Shown one piece after another: positions 18,314-26,896 of a stretch of 64,000 bases of DNA; position 1 is the first letter of the stretch, and each line of letters starts with the position of its first letter. The notes beneath the pieces are model-generated. The model saw nothing but the letters and a program-made list of their open reading frames with translations. It ran no database searches and was not told the DNA's origin. Origin of the DNA: a bacterium (GTDB lineage Bacteria > SAR324 > XYD2-FULL-50-16). The DNA lies in NCBI GenBank assembly GCA_024275165.1, contig JAJRZQ010000029.1, positions 1 to 64,000 of the forward strand. Reading direction: 5' to 3'. The position numbers and the translations under genes were made by a program.

Positions 18314-21300
18314 TTGAGCATTTTGAGTCAATTGCAGTTTAGCAAAACAGGCAACCTGAACATGATCAACATGGTCATTCAGCAGACCTTGCAGGTCACC
18401 TTTTCCAGCATCTGGCTGGAAAGTCAAACCGGGGATGCCCTGGTGCGCCAAGGCGAGTTTAACGGCTTGACCAATCAACATGAAAAAGGTGGCGAAATCC
18501 AACAGGAGCAATATCCTTCTTATTTCAGGTATTACAAAACCTCAAATCTGATCGAGATTCCAGATGCCTTAACCCACCCCGCCTTGGTGGAGATGCGCAA
18601 AGATTATGTCCAACCCAAGGGGGTGGTTTCCATGTTGAATATTCCCTTTTTGGTTCTAGGTCAAAAGATTGGCCTGCTTTGCGTTGAGGCAACCGAAACC
18701 CGCAGGGACTGGTCGATTGAGGAGAAAAATTTCGCGCTCGCGGCGGCAAAAACCCTTTCGTTAGATTATGAACGGTTGGAAAGGGAGCGGGTCGCTAAGG
18801 AGTTGCGAATTTCAGAGCAGCGACTGCAACAAATCTTAGACACCATTCCCGTGCGGGTTTTTTGGAAAGACAAAGAATCAAATTATTTAGGCGGAAATCG
18901 CCTTTTCGCGCAAGACGCAGGAGTGAAGGCGACGCAAGACTTAGTCGGGCTAAAAGATGAAGACCTCCCCTGGAAGTCTTCTGTTGCCGCTCACAGTAAC
19001 ACAGACCGTCTGATTCTTTCTGAGGGGGAGCCGCTGCTCAACTATGAAGAGGTACAAAGAAACGCCGACCATAGCAAGATATGGATCGAAATGAGCAAAA
19101 TTCCCTTAAGGGATTTGGAAGGCCGGATTATCGGTGTTTTAGGGGCCTATCACGACATCACGGCACGCAAAGAAGCAGAGCAAAAACTGACCCAAGCCAA
19201 AGAAGACGCGGATGCCGCCAGTCAGGCCAAGTCTGATTTCTTGGCGAATATGAGCCATGAGATTCGCACCCCCATGAATGGGATTTTAGGGATGGTGCAG
19301 CTTGCCCTGCAAACCCCTTTGAGTGAAAAACAGGCCGATTACCTCGACAAGGTTCATCATTCGGCCAACAACCTGTTGCATATTCTCAATGACATTTTGG
19401 ATTTTTCCAAAATTGAGGCAGGGAAGCTCGAGATTTCCGAGTGCGAGTTTTTCTTAGATGATCTTTTAGAAGACTTATCTCACTTAGGGGCAAAAGCAGC
19501 TTATGACAAGCATTTGGAATTGCTTTTCAAGGTGGACCCAAAGGCTCAACAAGCCTTATTGGGTGATTCTTTGCGCTTGGGGCAAATCCTGTCTAATTTG
19601 CTTTCAAATGCCTTGAAATTCACTGAAAAAGGGGAGGTTCTATTAGAGGTCCAACAACTTGCGGCCAAGGAAAACGAGGTTTTTTTGGAATTCAGCGTTA
19701 CCGATACGGGAATCGGTTTAAGCCCAGAACAGCAGGCAAAGCTTTTTCAATCCTTTACCCAGGCCGATACTTCCGCCACCCGCCACTTTGGGGGCACCGG
19801 CCTGGGTTTGAGTATCAGCAAGCAGCTCGCGGGCATGATGGGGGGAGAAATCTGGGTGGTCAGCGAAGTGGGAAAAGGCAGTACCTTTACCTTTAACGCT
19901 TGGGTGAAAAAATCAACCCAGTCCTGCGATAAAGCGCGAGTCATCGAGCCCGATCAGTCGTTGCGGGTTTTGGTGGTTGACGATAACCGCAGTTCCCGTG
20001 AGCTTTTAAAACTCTACTTGACGACCATGGGTTGCCAAGCGGCCACCGCCGCTACGGGAGAAGAAGCGATAACGCTTTTGGAAGCCGCCTCGGACGCGCC
20101 TTATGAATTGGTTTTAATGGATTGGAACATGCCCGGTTTAAATGGCCTGGAAACCATAAAAAAGATACGCCAGCATACCCACCTGCCTCAGCAGCCTATG
20201 GTGGTGATGGTGAGTGCCTATGGCCGCGAAATTTTGGTGGAGCAAACCCGTGAATTGAAGTTGGAGTTTTTTCTCACCAAACCCGTTACCTCCTCCAGCT
20301 TGTTTGATACCCTAATGCAGGTCTTAGGGAAGCGAGACAAACGGCTCACGCCCCAAGTAAAGGGCAGCGGCTTTCAAGATGCGCTACGACCCTTGGCGGG
20401 GGCGCGGATTCTTATTGCCGAAGACAATAAAATCAACCAACAGGTGATTGAAGAGCTCTTAAGCAGTGCCGGATTAAGGGTCACCTTAGCCGACAACGGG
20501 CTGGAGGTAGTGCGGTTCTTGCAAAAAGAAACCTTCGACGCTCTTTTGTTGGATTTGCATATGCCCTTAATGGACGGGTTTGAAGCGACAAAGCGGATTC
20601 GCGAAGAGCTTCATCTTTCAGGCCTCCCCATTATTGCCCTCACCGCCAGCGCGATGGTGGGAGAGCGGGAACGCTGTTTAGCGGCGGGGATGAACGAACA
20701 TACCGCCAAGCCCATCGACCCTTCTGATTTGGCGGAAAAACTACTTTTATGGGTGAAACGGGATGCCCTTCCCATTGTCGCGGCGCCCCAAAATGAAAAA
20801 GCTTTACAACGAGAGCCCTTGGCCTTGCCTCTCTTGCAAGGTTTTGAGCAATCCGCCAGCTTGCTGCGGCTCAACGGCAACCGTCCACTTTACGCTCAAC
20901 TCCTACTCGGTTTTTTAGATTACCGTAAGGCCGCAACCCAATTGGCAGAGCTGATCAACAAAAAAGTCTGGTCAGAGGCACAGATTTTGGCCCATACTCT
21001 AAAAGGCTTAGCCGGTAATTTAGGGGCTGTTGTATTGAGTGAGGAAGCAGGGGCGTTAGAGGTGGCTTGTAAAGAGCAAAAAAACGCCGATCCACAACCC
21101 CTGAGTATCGCCTTCAATGCCGTAATTGACGAGATTCAAGAAAACGAGGTCGCTTTGCGCCTTTTAAGCGAAAGCCGGGGGCAGCCTGCCACCGCCATTT
21201 CGAACCTGAGCCCTCAAGCATTGTTGGATCAGTTCAAAGAGGCGCTGAAAAGTCGTAACCCCACGCGTTGCAATGAGTGCTTGAGTCAAATTAAAAGGGT

Positions 21301-21415
21301 GCGTTGGGACCCGGCTCAGAGTGTGCTGATCAAAGATTTAGCGGCCTTGGTCAAAAAATATCAATACAAACAAGCGCTCACTTTACTGGAACAATCAAAG
21401 CAAAGCGAATCATGA
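18314..21415 (+). CDS. GAF-PAS-HisKA-HATPase-REC-REC-Hpt half of a split hybrid kinase
   Basis: 1033 residues from the first TTG after the stop; the first ATG is 18362. Neither start has a well-spaced Shine-Dalgarno. Order: GAF (about 15-165), PAS (170-290), HisKA with His315 in [11 protein letters not shown], HATPase ending [16 protein letters not shown]1 with Asp603 (LMDWNMPG), REC2 with Asp747 ([13 protein letters not shown]), Hpt with His894 ([12 protein letters not shown]). The complete relay suggests phosphotransfer to an external receiver, possibly one of the next two genes. Its PAS domain closely resembles PAS1 of the upstream half (both share [12 protein letters not shown]), a sign of internal duplication. 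It lies in the same reading frame as the upstream half. Confidence 0.88.
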   Translation: MSILSQLQFSKTGNLNMINMVIQQTLQVTFSSIWLESQTGDALVRQGEFNGLTNQHEKGGEIQQEQYPSYFRYYKTSNLIEIPDALTHPALVEMRKDYVQPKGVVSMLNIPFLVLGQKIGLLCVEATETRRDWSIEEKNFALAAAKTLSLDYERLERERVAKELRISEQRLQQILDTIPVRVFWKDKESNYLGGNRLFAQDAGVKATQDLVGLKDEDLPWKSSVAAHSNTDRLILSEGEPLLNYEEVQRNADHSKIWIEMSKIPLRDLEGRIIGVLGAYHDITARKEAEQKLTQAKEDADAASQAKSDFLANMSHEIRTPMNGILGMVQLALQTPLSEKQADYLDKVHHSANNLLHILNDILDFSKIEAGKLEISECEFFLDDLLEDLSHLGAKAAYDKHLELLFKVDPKAQQALLGDSLRLGQILSNLLSNALKFTEKGEVLLEVQQLAAKENEVFLEFSVTDTGIGLSPEQQAKLFQSFTQADTSATRHFGGTGLGLSISKQLAGMMGGEIWVVSEVGKGSTFTFNAWVKKSTQSCDKARVIEPDQSLRVLVVDDNRSSRELLKLYLTTMGCQAATAATGEEAITLLEAASDAPYELVLMDWNMPGLNGLETIKKIRQHTHLPQQPMVVMVSAYGREILVEQTRELKLEFFLTKPVTSSSLFDTLMQVLGKRDKRLTPQVKGSGFQDALRPLAGARILIAEDNKINQQVIEELLSSAGLRVTLADNGLEVVRFLQKETFDALLLDLHMPLMDGFEATKRIREELHLSGLPIIALTASAMVGERERCLAAGMNEHTAKPIDPSDLAEKLLLWVKRDALPIVAAPQNEKALQREPLALPLLQGFEQSASLLRLNGNRPLYAQLLLGFLDYRKAATQLAELINKKVWSEAQILAHTLKGLAGNLGAVVLSEEAGALEVACKEQKNADPQPLSIAFNAVIDEIQENEVALRLLSESRGQPATAISNLSPQALLDQFKEALKSRNPTRCNECLSQIKRVRWDPAQSVLIKDLAALVKKYQYKQALTLLEQSKQSES

Positions 21416-22515
21416 ATAAGGCTCGTATCTTAGTTGTCGATGATAACCCGATGAATCTCGATTTATTAGTGAAGTGTTTGGGGGAGCAATACGATATCCA
21501 AGTGGCCCTAGATGGGGAAGAGGCGTTAGAGGCCATGAGCGAGCTTTCTCCTGATTTGGTTTTACTCGATGTGATGATGCCGAAGATGGATGGCTTTCAG
21601 GTGTTGGAGAGGATGCAGCAAGAAAATCTATACCCCGATCTGCCGGTGATTTTGTTTACCGCCTTAAACGATATTGAAAGTAAAACCAGAGGGTTTAAGG
21701 CAGGGGCGGTCGATTTTGTCACCAAACCGGTCAATATGTATGAGGTCGTTGCTCGGGTCAACACGCACTTGAGTCTAAAAGAGGCCAAAGAGAAATTGAA
21801 AAAGCAAAACCTTTTGTTGGAAGAAAAGGTACAAGAGCGCACCCGCCAATTGGTATCTTTGCAAAGAGCGGTTATTAACGGTTTATCTTCCTTGGCTGAA
21901 AGCCGTGACCCTGAAACGGGGTTTCATATCCAACGCACCCAAGAGTATATGCGCTTTTTGGGGAACAAATTAATCGATCACCCCCAAAAAGCCTATTGCC
22001 TGACTTTAGAACAAGTGGAGCAATTCGCCGAGGTGGCCCCCCTGCATGATATCGGCAAGGTGGGGATTTCGGATCGGATTTTACTCAAGCCGGGGAAGCT
22101 AACCGCGGAGGAATTTGAAGTCATGAAGGAGCATACCCTGTTTGGAGGGAAGGCCTTGGCCAAGGCAATCGAGTTGGATCAAAGCAATCCGTTGTTGCAG
22201 GGGGCCATCGAGATTGCCATGACGCATCATGAAAAATGGGACGGGAGCGGTTACCCTAAGGGATTAAGGGGGGAGGGCATCCCTCTGCCCGGTCGTCTCA
22301 TGGCCTTGGCCGATGTTTATGACGCTTTGATCTGCAAAAGGGTATATAAAAAACCCATACCTCATTCAAAAGCGGTGGAGATAATCCAGCAGGGGAAGGG
22401 GCTTCACTTTGACCCTTTGCTGACGGAACTGTTTGTATTGCATCACGATGAATTTAGGCAGATCGCTCTTCGCTTGGTGGAATTTGCCGAAAAAAGACAA
22501 TCTTTGCGGGAATAA
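21412..22515 (+). CDS. REC-HD-GYP response regulator, c-di-GMP phosphodiesterase
   Basis: 367 residues. The N-terminal receiver has the acidic pair in VVDDNPMN and the phospho-acceptor Asp in [13 protein letters not shown] short coiled coil leads to an HD-GYP domain with [19 protein letters not shown] and [20 protein letters not shown], the metal-binding HD and GYP motifs, so it probably hydrolyses c-di-GMP. ATG 21412 overlaps the stop of the upstream kinase as ATGA, a strong hint that the kinase's Hpt domain feeds this receiver. The frame extends upstream, but that part lies inside the kinase gene. Confidence 0.93.
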   Translation: MNKARILVVDDNPMNLDLLVKCLGEQYDIQVALDGEEALEAMSELSPDLVLLDVMMPKMDGFQVLERMQQENLYPDLPVILFTALNDIESKTRGFKAGAVDFVTKPVNMYEVVARVNTHLSLKEAKEKLKKQNLLLEEKVQERTRQLVSLQRAVINGLSSLAESRDPETGFHIQRTQEYMRFLGNKLIDHPQKAYCLTLEQVEQFAEVAPLHDIGKVGISDRILLKPGKLTAEEFEVMKEHTLFGGKALAKAIELDQSNPLLQGAIEIAMTHHEKWDGSGYPKGLRGEGIPLPGRLMALADVYDALICKRVYKKPIPHSKAVEIIQQGKGLHFDPLLTELFVLHHDEFRQIALRLVEFAEKRQSLRE

Positions 22516-22526
22516 GGAAAACTAGA

Positions 22527-23657
22527 ATGACCTCTCCAGTAAAACCTCACCTACTGCTTGTAGATGATACCCCTGAAAATATTGACCTTTTAGTTGAAAT
22601 GTTAGGGCCTGATTATGAGCTTTCGGTGGCCACGGATGGGGCCTCGGCTTTGGAGGCCACCGAGGATCAGATTCCTGATCTTATTTTACTCGATATTATG
22701 ATGCCCGGAATGGACGGCTATGAGACCCTAAAACATTTAAAAGAAAACCTGGAATGGGCCGCAATTCCCGTGATTTTCCTCACCGCAAAAAATCAGAATG
22801 AAGACCTGCTTTTAGGGTTTCAACTCGGCGCGGTCGATTTCATTACCAAACCCTTTAATTTAGCGGAATTGCAGGCGAGGATTCGCACCCATATCGACCT
22901 TGCCCTGGCCATGCGTGTCATCGAAAAGCAAAAAATAGAGTTGGAAGCGGTCAATGGTCAGTTAGCGGTGGCAAACAATGAGCAAAAAGAATTGCTGCAT
23001 GTGCTCTGTCACGACTTGGTTAATCCCTTGGGCAGCATCAATTCCTTTGCGAAGTTGATGCAGACGGACCCCGATACCGTTGCGATGGGGTTGGAGTTGA
23101 TCGAAGGCAGTTCTCAACAGGGTTTAGACATCATCGACCTCATTCGCCGCATGCGGGCGATGGAAGAATATGAGGTTGAGTTGACCTCTTGGAAGGTAGC
23201 CGAGGTAATCGAGAATTCCTTAAAGCAGTTAAAACTTAAATTGGAGGCAAAAAAGCAGGAAGTTAAGCTCAGTTTAGAGCCCGGGCTGGAGGTCTTGGCC
23301 GAACCCTCCTCTTTGGTTCATTCGGTATTGAACAATCTCTTAACCAACGCGATTAAGTTTTCTTATCCTCAGCAAACCATTGAGGTTCGAGGGGTCAAGA
23401 AAGGGGAACAGGTGAGGTTGGAAATTGAAGATCACGGCATTGGTATTCCCCCAACTCTGTTGGCGAATCTTTTTCAAATCAACAAAAAAACCAGTCGCCT
23501 CGGCACGGGAAAGGAAGAAGGCACCGGCTTCGGCATGCCCCTAGTGGAAAAATTCATGCGGCTTTATGGGGGGGAGATTGAGGTTGAATCCACCAGTATC
23601 GAGGAAAACCAAGATCATCATGGAACGGTCATGCGCTTGATCTTTCAAGCGGGCTGA
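22527..23657 (+). CDS. REC-histidine kinase
   Basis: 376 residues. The N-terminal receiver (LLVDDTPENIDLL, LLDIMMPGMDGYE, K in TKPFNLAEL) resembles that of the preceding HD-GYP protein. A coiled coil follows, then a HisKA-like segment with His in LCHDLVNPLGSINSF, and an HATPase with NNLLTNAIKFS, DHGIGIPP and GTGFGMPLVEKFM. It is soluble, so it may take phosphoryl groups from the upstream hybrid kinase and pass signals onward. It starts 11 nt after the HD-GYP gene and is probably in the same operon. Confidence 0.9.
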   Translation: MTSPVKPHLLLVDDTPENIDLLVEMLGPDYELSVATDGASALEATEDQIPDLILLDIMMPGMDGYETLKHLKENLEWAAIPVIFLTAKNQNEDLLLGFQLGAVDFITKPFNLAELQARIRTHIDLALAMRVIEKQKIELEAVNGQLAVANNEQKELLHVLCHDLVNPLGSINSFAKLMQTDPDTVAMGLELIEGSSQQGLDIIDLIRRMRAMEEYEVELTSWKVAEVIENSLKQLKLKLEAKKQEVKLSLEPGLEVLAEPSSLVHSVLNNLLTNAIKFSYPQQTIEVRGVKKGEQVRLEIEDHGIGIPPTLLANLFQINKKTSRLGTGKEEGTGFGMPLVEKFMRLYGGEIEVESTSIEENQDHHGTVMRLIFQAG

Positions 23658-23773
23658 TCCAGTTTTTTTCGAGCGGCGCCGCAAAACAGGTGGTTCCTCC
23701 CCCTGGCGGGGTTGAAGTACCTATGTTTTGAATTTCTGAAGGCAAAGTCTTTTTTTTATTGTCAAGAGGAAGC

Positions 23774-23817
23774 GACTAGGGTATATTCCTTATTAGGTGA
23801 CTAGGGTTTTTACCCTA
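23774..23817. promoter_or_regulatory. Direct repeats and hairpin before the sORF
   Basis: GACTAGGGT occurs at 23774-23782 and 23799-23807, 25 bp apart. The second copy forms a 6-bp hairpin, TAGGGT with ACCCTA (23802-23817). The hairpin ends 24 nt before the start codon of a small ORF. Spacing and position suggest an operator or leader structure, but no regulator is recognised. Confidence 0.4.
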
Positions 23818-23841
23818 AATTAATCGTTAAAAAGGGGTATC

Positions 23842-23931
23842 ATGAATCAAACCGATTATGTGGTGATGACCGCCAAGGCAATCTGCCTCAGCATGATGAT
23901 GGCTTTAGCTCTCGCCTTAATGCTCGGCTAG
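23842..23931 (+). CDS. Small single-TM peptide (29 residues)
   Basis: ATG at 23842 is preceded by AAAGGGG with suitable spacing, and the frame runs 29 codons to TAG. The peptide has a short polar start (MNQTDYVVMTAKA) followed by a hydrophobic stretch rich in Met, Ala and Leu, so it would be a one-pass membrane peptide. The N-terminus vaguely resembles FliQ/SctS proteins, but it is far too short and has no T3SS neighbour. No homologue is recognised. Confidence 0.45.
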   Translation: MNQTDYVVMTAKAICLSMMMALALALMLG

Positions 23932-24158
23932 TCGCGAATCCGTTGTATGGAGCGAAGTTCTTGACCTAGTAGGGATCAACGCAGGTCAAGCGTCAGCGCA
24001 GGTCACTTTAGTGGTTCGCGCATGAGCGCTCAGCGTTAAGATGGATATGGCGGGAATCGACAGGGCGAGAGAAAGAAATTAAGCTTTTGTCTTTTGTCGC
24101 GCTTAATATAGAATTTTTTGCCTTTTCTTCGCCTTTGAGTGGCCTGGGCGCTTGTTTT
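23932..24158. other. Structured intergenic region, no gene seen
   Basis: An inverted repeat, TTGACCT (23961-23967) and AGGTCAA (23983-23989), and a direct repeat of CGCAGGTCA (23980-23988, 23997-24005) lie here. There is no T-run after the hairpin, so it is not a simple terminator. The remaining sequence shows no coding frame with a ribosome-binding site. Confidence 0.4.
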
Positions 24159-24533
24159 TTAGTCCTTCAAATGGTCTAGAACCATTTTTTCCAACACCAC
24201 TTGGCTGTGCCGTTCCAAGTCCACCTCCCCCACCTTGAGATTGTAGGCGAGTTGCTTGAAAAAAGCCTGCTCCCGCGCATCAATCCGTAAGTCCGCCCGC
24301 GCCACCGCGGCCAAAGCGAGTAGAAACACCTGCTTGGCTAATTTGGAAGAAAGTTTTTTTGCCAGTTCTCGAATATCCATGTTTCCGGCCAGTTCATGGG
24401 GATGCACTTCGGCTTTCAGCATCAATTTTTTTAAAAAATCCTTTTCCTTTTGATCTACATGCTGGTCTTTTTTTGCCATCAGCAAGGCGGCGTGGGTGAT
24501 GATAATTAAATCTTGATGATTGATTTCGCTCAT
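24159..24533 (-). CDS. TerB-like domain protein
   Basis: A 124-residue all-helical cytoplasmic protein. It has the TerB/DjlA-N-like pattern: a first helix (ITHAALLMAKKDQHVDQKE) with acidic residues after the hydrophobic core, and a second repeat (ALAAVARADLRIDAREQAFF) in which 'ADxxID..E' is typical. TerB domains bind divalent metals through such acidic residues. ATG 24533 is preceded by AGGA; a longer frame to 24617 uses TTG and adds a low-complexity extension. It diverges from the large TerB/zinc-ribbon gene at 24794, suggesting related roles. Confidence 0.78.
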   Translation of the reverse strand: MSEINHQDLIIITHAALLMAKKDQHVDQKEKDFLKKLMLKAEVHPHELAGNMDIRELAKKLSSKLAKQVFLLALAAVARADLRIDAREQAFFKQLAYNLKVGEVDLERHSQVVLEKMVLDHLKD

Positions 24534-24793
24534 GATTTTATCCTGTTGAAGGCAAAAGGATGAAGTCTGTAGGCTTAGTCTTACAGGTTTTTTATTTCTT
24601 TTAAAGGACTTCTTCAAAGAGCGAGTGACTTTTCTTCAGCCTCTGGCTTGTATTTTTTTAGGGGCAAAAAAGCGGATCGACTCTTTGTTTCCTCCCCTGC
24701 TTGTAGTAGGGCTTTGGGATGAGGCGGCATAAGGAGTAGGCAAATTGTACCAAAGCGGCTAGGGTGGCTAAGAATCTATCTCAATAATATAAA

Positions 24794-26524
24794 ATGCTAC
24801 GATTAATCAAAGAATTCAAACCAGAACAGTTGATTTGGTATGGCCAGTTATTGGTGAAAATGGTGATTGTCGATCAAAACTTTTCTCCCTCCGAGTTGCA
24901 ATTTGTGAAAGAGGTGTTGGCGCAAATTCCCGATGAAAAAGAACGCAAGAGCCTTGTCGGCTATTTGGAAAAACAACAAGAACCGCCCCTGAGGCAACCT
25001 AAAAGCTTAAACAAAGAGGTCTTGGCCCAGGTTTTTATCCAATTGATTCATGTTGCCTTAGCCGATAACGAGCTCCATGCGGCAGAATTGGCTTTATTAA
25101 AAAGTCTCAGTCGTCTCTTTGATTTTCATCCCAATTACTTAAAGGACTGTCTTGCCTGGGCGCAAGATGGAATTTACATCCGCCGGTTACAGCAAAAATT
25201 GGCCAAGCGCACCCTTTCTTTGCGCAATGAATTGGTGCCGGTCAAAAAGCTCAACACGGAGCAAAAAAAATGGTATATCGACGCCGTGGTCGCCGCCTTA
25301 ATCCATGAAGGACTCAAGGAGGAAAAAGAGCTAAACCTGTTAAAGCGGATGTTTGCCAGCACAGAGAGCCGAGAGGAACAAATCCTGCTGCGCAATCATA
25401 TCTTGCTGCAACATCGCCCTCCGATTCGTCGGCCTCCCCCCATGCCCGAAGGGTTGACTCTCTTGATTTTAATGGAGGTCGCTTTAATCGGAGCCCGCAA
25501 TGGGGATATGAGTTATCAGTCCAGTCAGCATTTGCGGCTTTTAGCCGATGTAAGTCGCTTGTCGGCCAAATCCTACAACGAATTGATGGAGTGGATCAAC
25601 CAAAGCGTGCTTTGGAAAAAACGGGAGCGAGACCTCTTAAATCAAGTGCGGCTCAACTCGAGCGAAGAGGAAGAAGAGGCCAAAAAGCAGGGGCGACTGA
25701 TCACCCACCCAGACAACAATTCGATTCAAGTCAGAAAGGTTCAGTGTTTTGTCTGTGGCTCCGGTAAGGATTTACCCCTGTTTCAGTTAAGGCATCTTAG
25801 TCAGAAAACCAGCCAAAATATCTTTGGAACCCCTATTTTTTTAGGGGCCAATGAAGGTTTTGACCCCATCGACTTCAACCGGATCAAGGTGGTCGTCTGT
25901 CCCGCCTGTCTGTTTGCCAGTCCCAAAAAAGAGCATTTTATCCGTCAGAAAAAGGACCAAACCCCGGAAGAACTCAGCGATCCTCGCTTTAAGGGGGAAT
26001 GGATCCGTCAGGTCTTAGAGCGTGAAGAGCAAATCGAGCCTTATAAAAAGCAGATATCCACGATCCAGCGCAGCCTTCCCGCTGCCATTGCCTGTTATGA
26101 TTTGGCGATTGACGCGGTGCGGCATTATCATGCCCATTTGCCCAAAGAGTCGAACCAAGGTCAATTGATCAACCTGTATCTCACCTTAGCGGAATTGAAG
26201 ATGCAAGCGGGCTTGCGAGAAGAAGCCGAAAACGACCTCAGGCTTGCCATGGACTTGGCGAAACAGATTTATCTCAAAGGGAGAGCGCCTCAACTCGTTT
26301 TACGCTGCGCCCGCTTATTGCTCATTTCCGCGCTGTATTTTGAGGATGAGAAAAATATCGGGGAATACATGAACTTCTTTCACCGCTATAAAACCGATAA
26401 GGCCGAGGGGTTTAAGCTGCAAGATCGGCAAGAATTCATGAAGCTTTACCAGGAGGTCAGCGGAATTTTCTCCCAGCGAGAACGCTATAAAAAATCAGCC
26501 CTCAAGGGATTTAAGCTGCTATGA
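24794..26524 (+). CDS. TerB-like/zinc-ribbon/helical-repeat protein, copy 1
   Basis: 576 residues, cytoplasmic. Two helical TerB-like regions (about 10-130 and 155-290) have the acidic pattern VIVDQNFSPSEL and VALADNELHAAEL. A zinc ribbon with Cys318/Cys321 (CFVC) and Cys369/Cys372 (CPAC) resembles DUF2225 proteins. A TPR-like C-terminus (about 410-576) contains YLTLAELKMQAGLREEAEN. A paralogue of the same order lies at 46047-47759, sharing SxNIFG, GFDPxDxN, CPxCxxAS and the ending ALKG. I know no characterised protein with this architecture. Coupling of metal sensing to protein interaction is a guess from the domains. Confidence 0.82.
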   Translation: MLRLIKEFKPEQLIWYGQLLVKMVIVDQNFSPSELQFVKEVLAQIPDEKERKSLVGYLEKQQEPPLRQPKSLNKEVLAQVFIQLIHVALADNELHAAELALLKSLSRLFDFHPNYLKDCLAWAQDGIYIRRLQQKLAKRTLSLRNELVPVKKLNTEQKKWYIDAVVAALIHEGLKEEKELNLLKRMFASTESREEQILLRNHILLQHRPPIRRPPPMPEGLTLLILMEVALIGARNGDMSYQSSQHLRLLADVSRLSAKSYNELMEWINQSVLWKKRERDLLNQVRLNSSEEEEEAKKQGRLITHPDNNSIQVRKVQCFVCGSGKDLPLFQLRHLSQKTSQNIFGTPIFLGANEGFDPIDFNRIKVVVCPACLFASPKKEHFIRQKKDQTPEELSDPRFKGEWIRQVLEREEQIEPYKKQISTIQRSLPAAIACYDLAIDAVRHYHAHLPKESNQGQLINLYLTLAELKMQAGLREEAENDLRLAMDLAKQIYLKGRAPQLVLRCARLLLISALYFEDEKNIGEYMNFFHRYKTDKAEGFKLQDRQEFMKLYQEVSGIFSQRERYKKSALKGFKLL

Positions 26525-26527
26525 GGG

Positions 26528-26571
26528 AGGTGGGGCGTGGTGACTGAATCGGTTCACCCCCCTTTTTTTTT
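26528..26571 (+). terminator. Intrinsic terminator before napD
   Basis: A GC-rich hairpin is formed by GGGG (26532-26535) and GGTGA on the left and TCACC plus CCCC on the right, followed by nine T residues ending at 26571. It follows the TerB/zinc-ribbon gene and separates it from napDAB. Confidence 0.65.
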
Positions 26572-26647
26572 GTTTTCCTGCTTTTTCATTCTATCGTTTT
26601 TGCTTGTATTCTGATAGGCTTTCCTTAGCGTTCTAAAAAAAGGCAGC

Positions 26648-26884
26648 ATGAACCTATCGGCTCTTCTGATACATACCCAACCGACAAAACTCCCAGACCT
26701 CATTACTCGTATTGAGGCGGTGTCTTGGGCCAAGACCCATCACCATGATGAACAAGGTCGCTTGATCGTGACCGTTGAAGCTGCTGATCTGCGTGAAGAT
26801 CAGCAGCGTTTGGAAAAAATTCAAAGCTTGCCGGGGGTGATTTCCGCTGAAGTCGTTGAGTTCTGGCCTGACATGCAAACTTAA
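26648..26884 (+). CDS. napD: NapA maturation chaperone NapD
   Basis: A 78-residue cytoplasmic chaperone that binds the twin-arginine signal of NapA and prevents export before cofactor insertion. The ferredoxin-like fold pattern is visible in MNLSALLIHTQPTKLPDLITRIE and SLPGVISAEVVEF. Length matches NapD. It starts the nap cluster, 12 nt before napA, with a GGCAG ribosome-binding site. Confidence 0.9.
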   Translation: MNLSALLIHTQPTKLPDLITRIEAVSWAKTHHHDEQGRLIVTVEAADLREDQQRLEKIQSLPGVISAEVVEFWPDMQT

Positions 26885-26896
26885 TGGGAGGCAAGC

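Noticed and set aside
23842-23931. sORF as a FliQ/SctS type III secretion gene
   Set aside because: The start is slightly similar, but 29 residues cannot hold the two membrane helices, and no secretion or flagellar gene is near.
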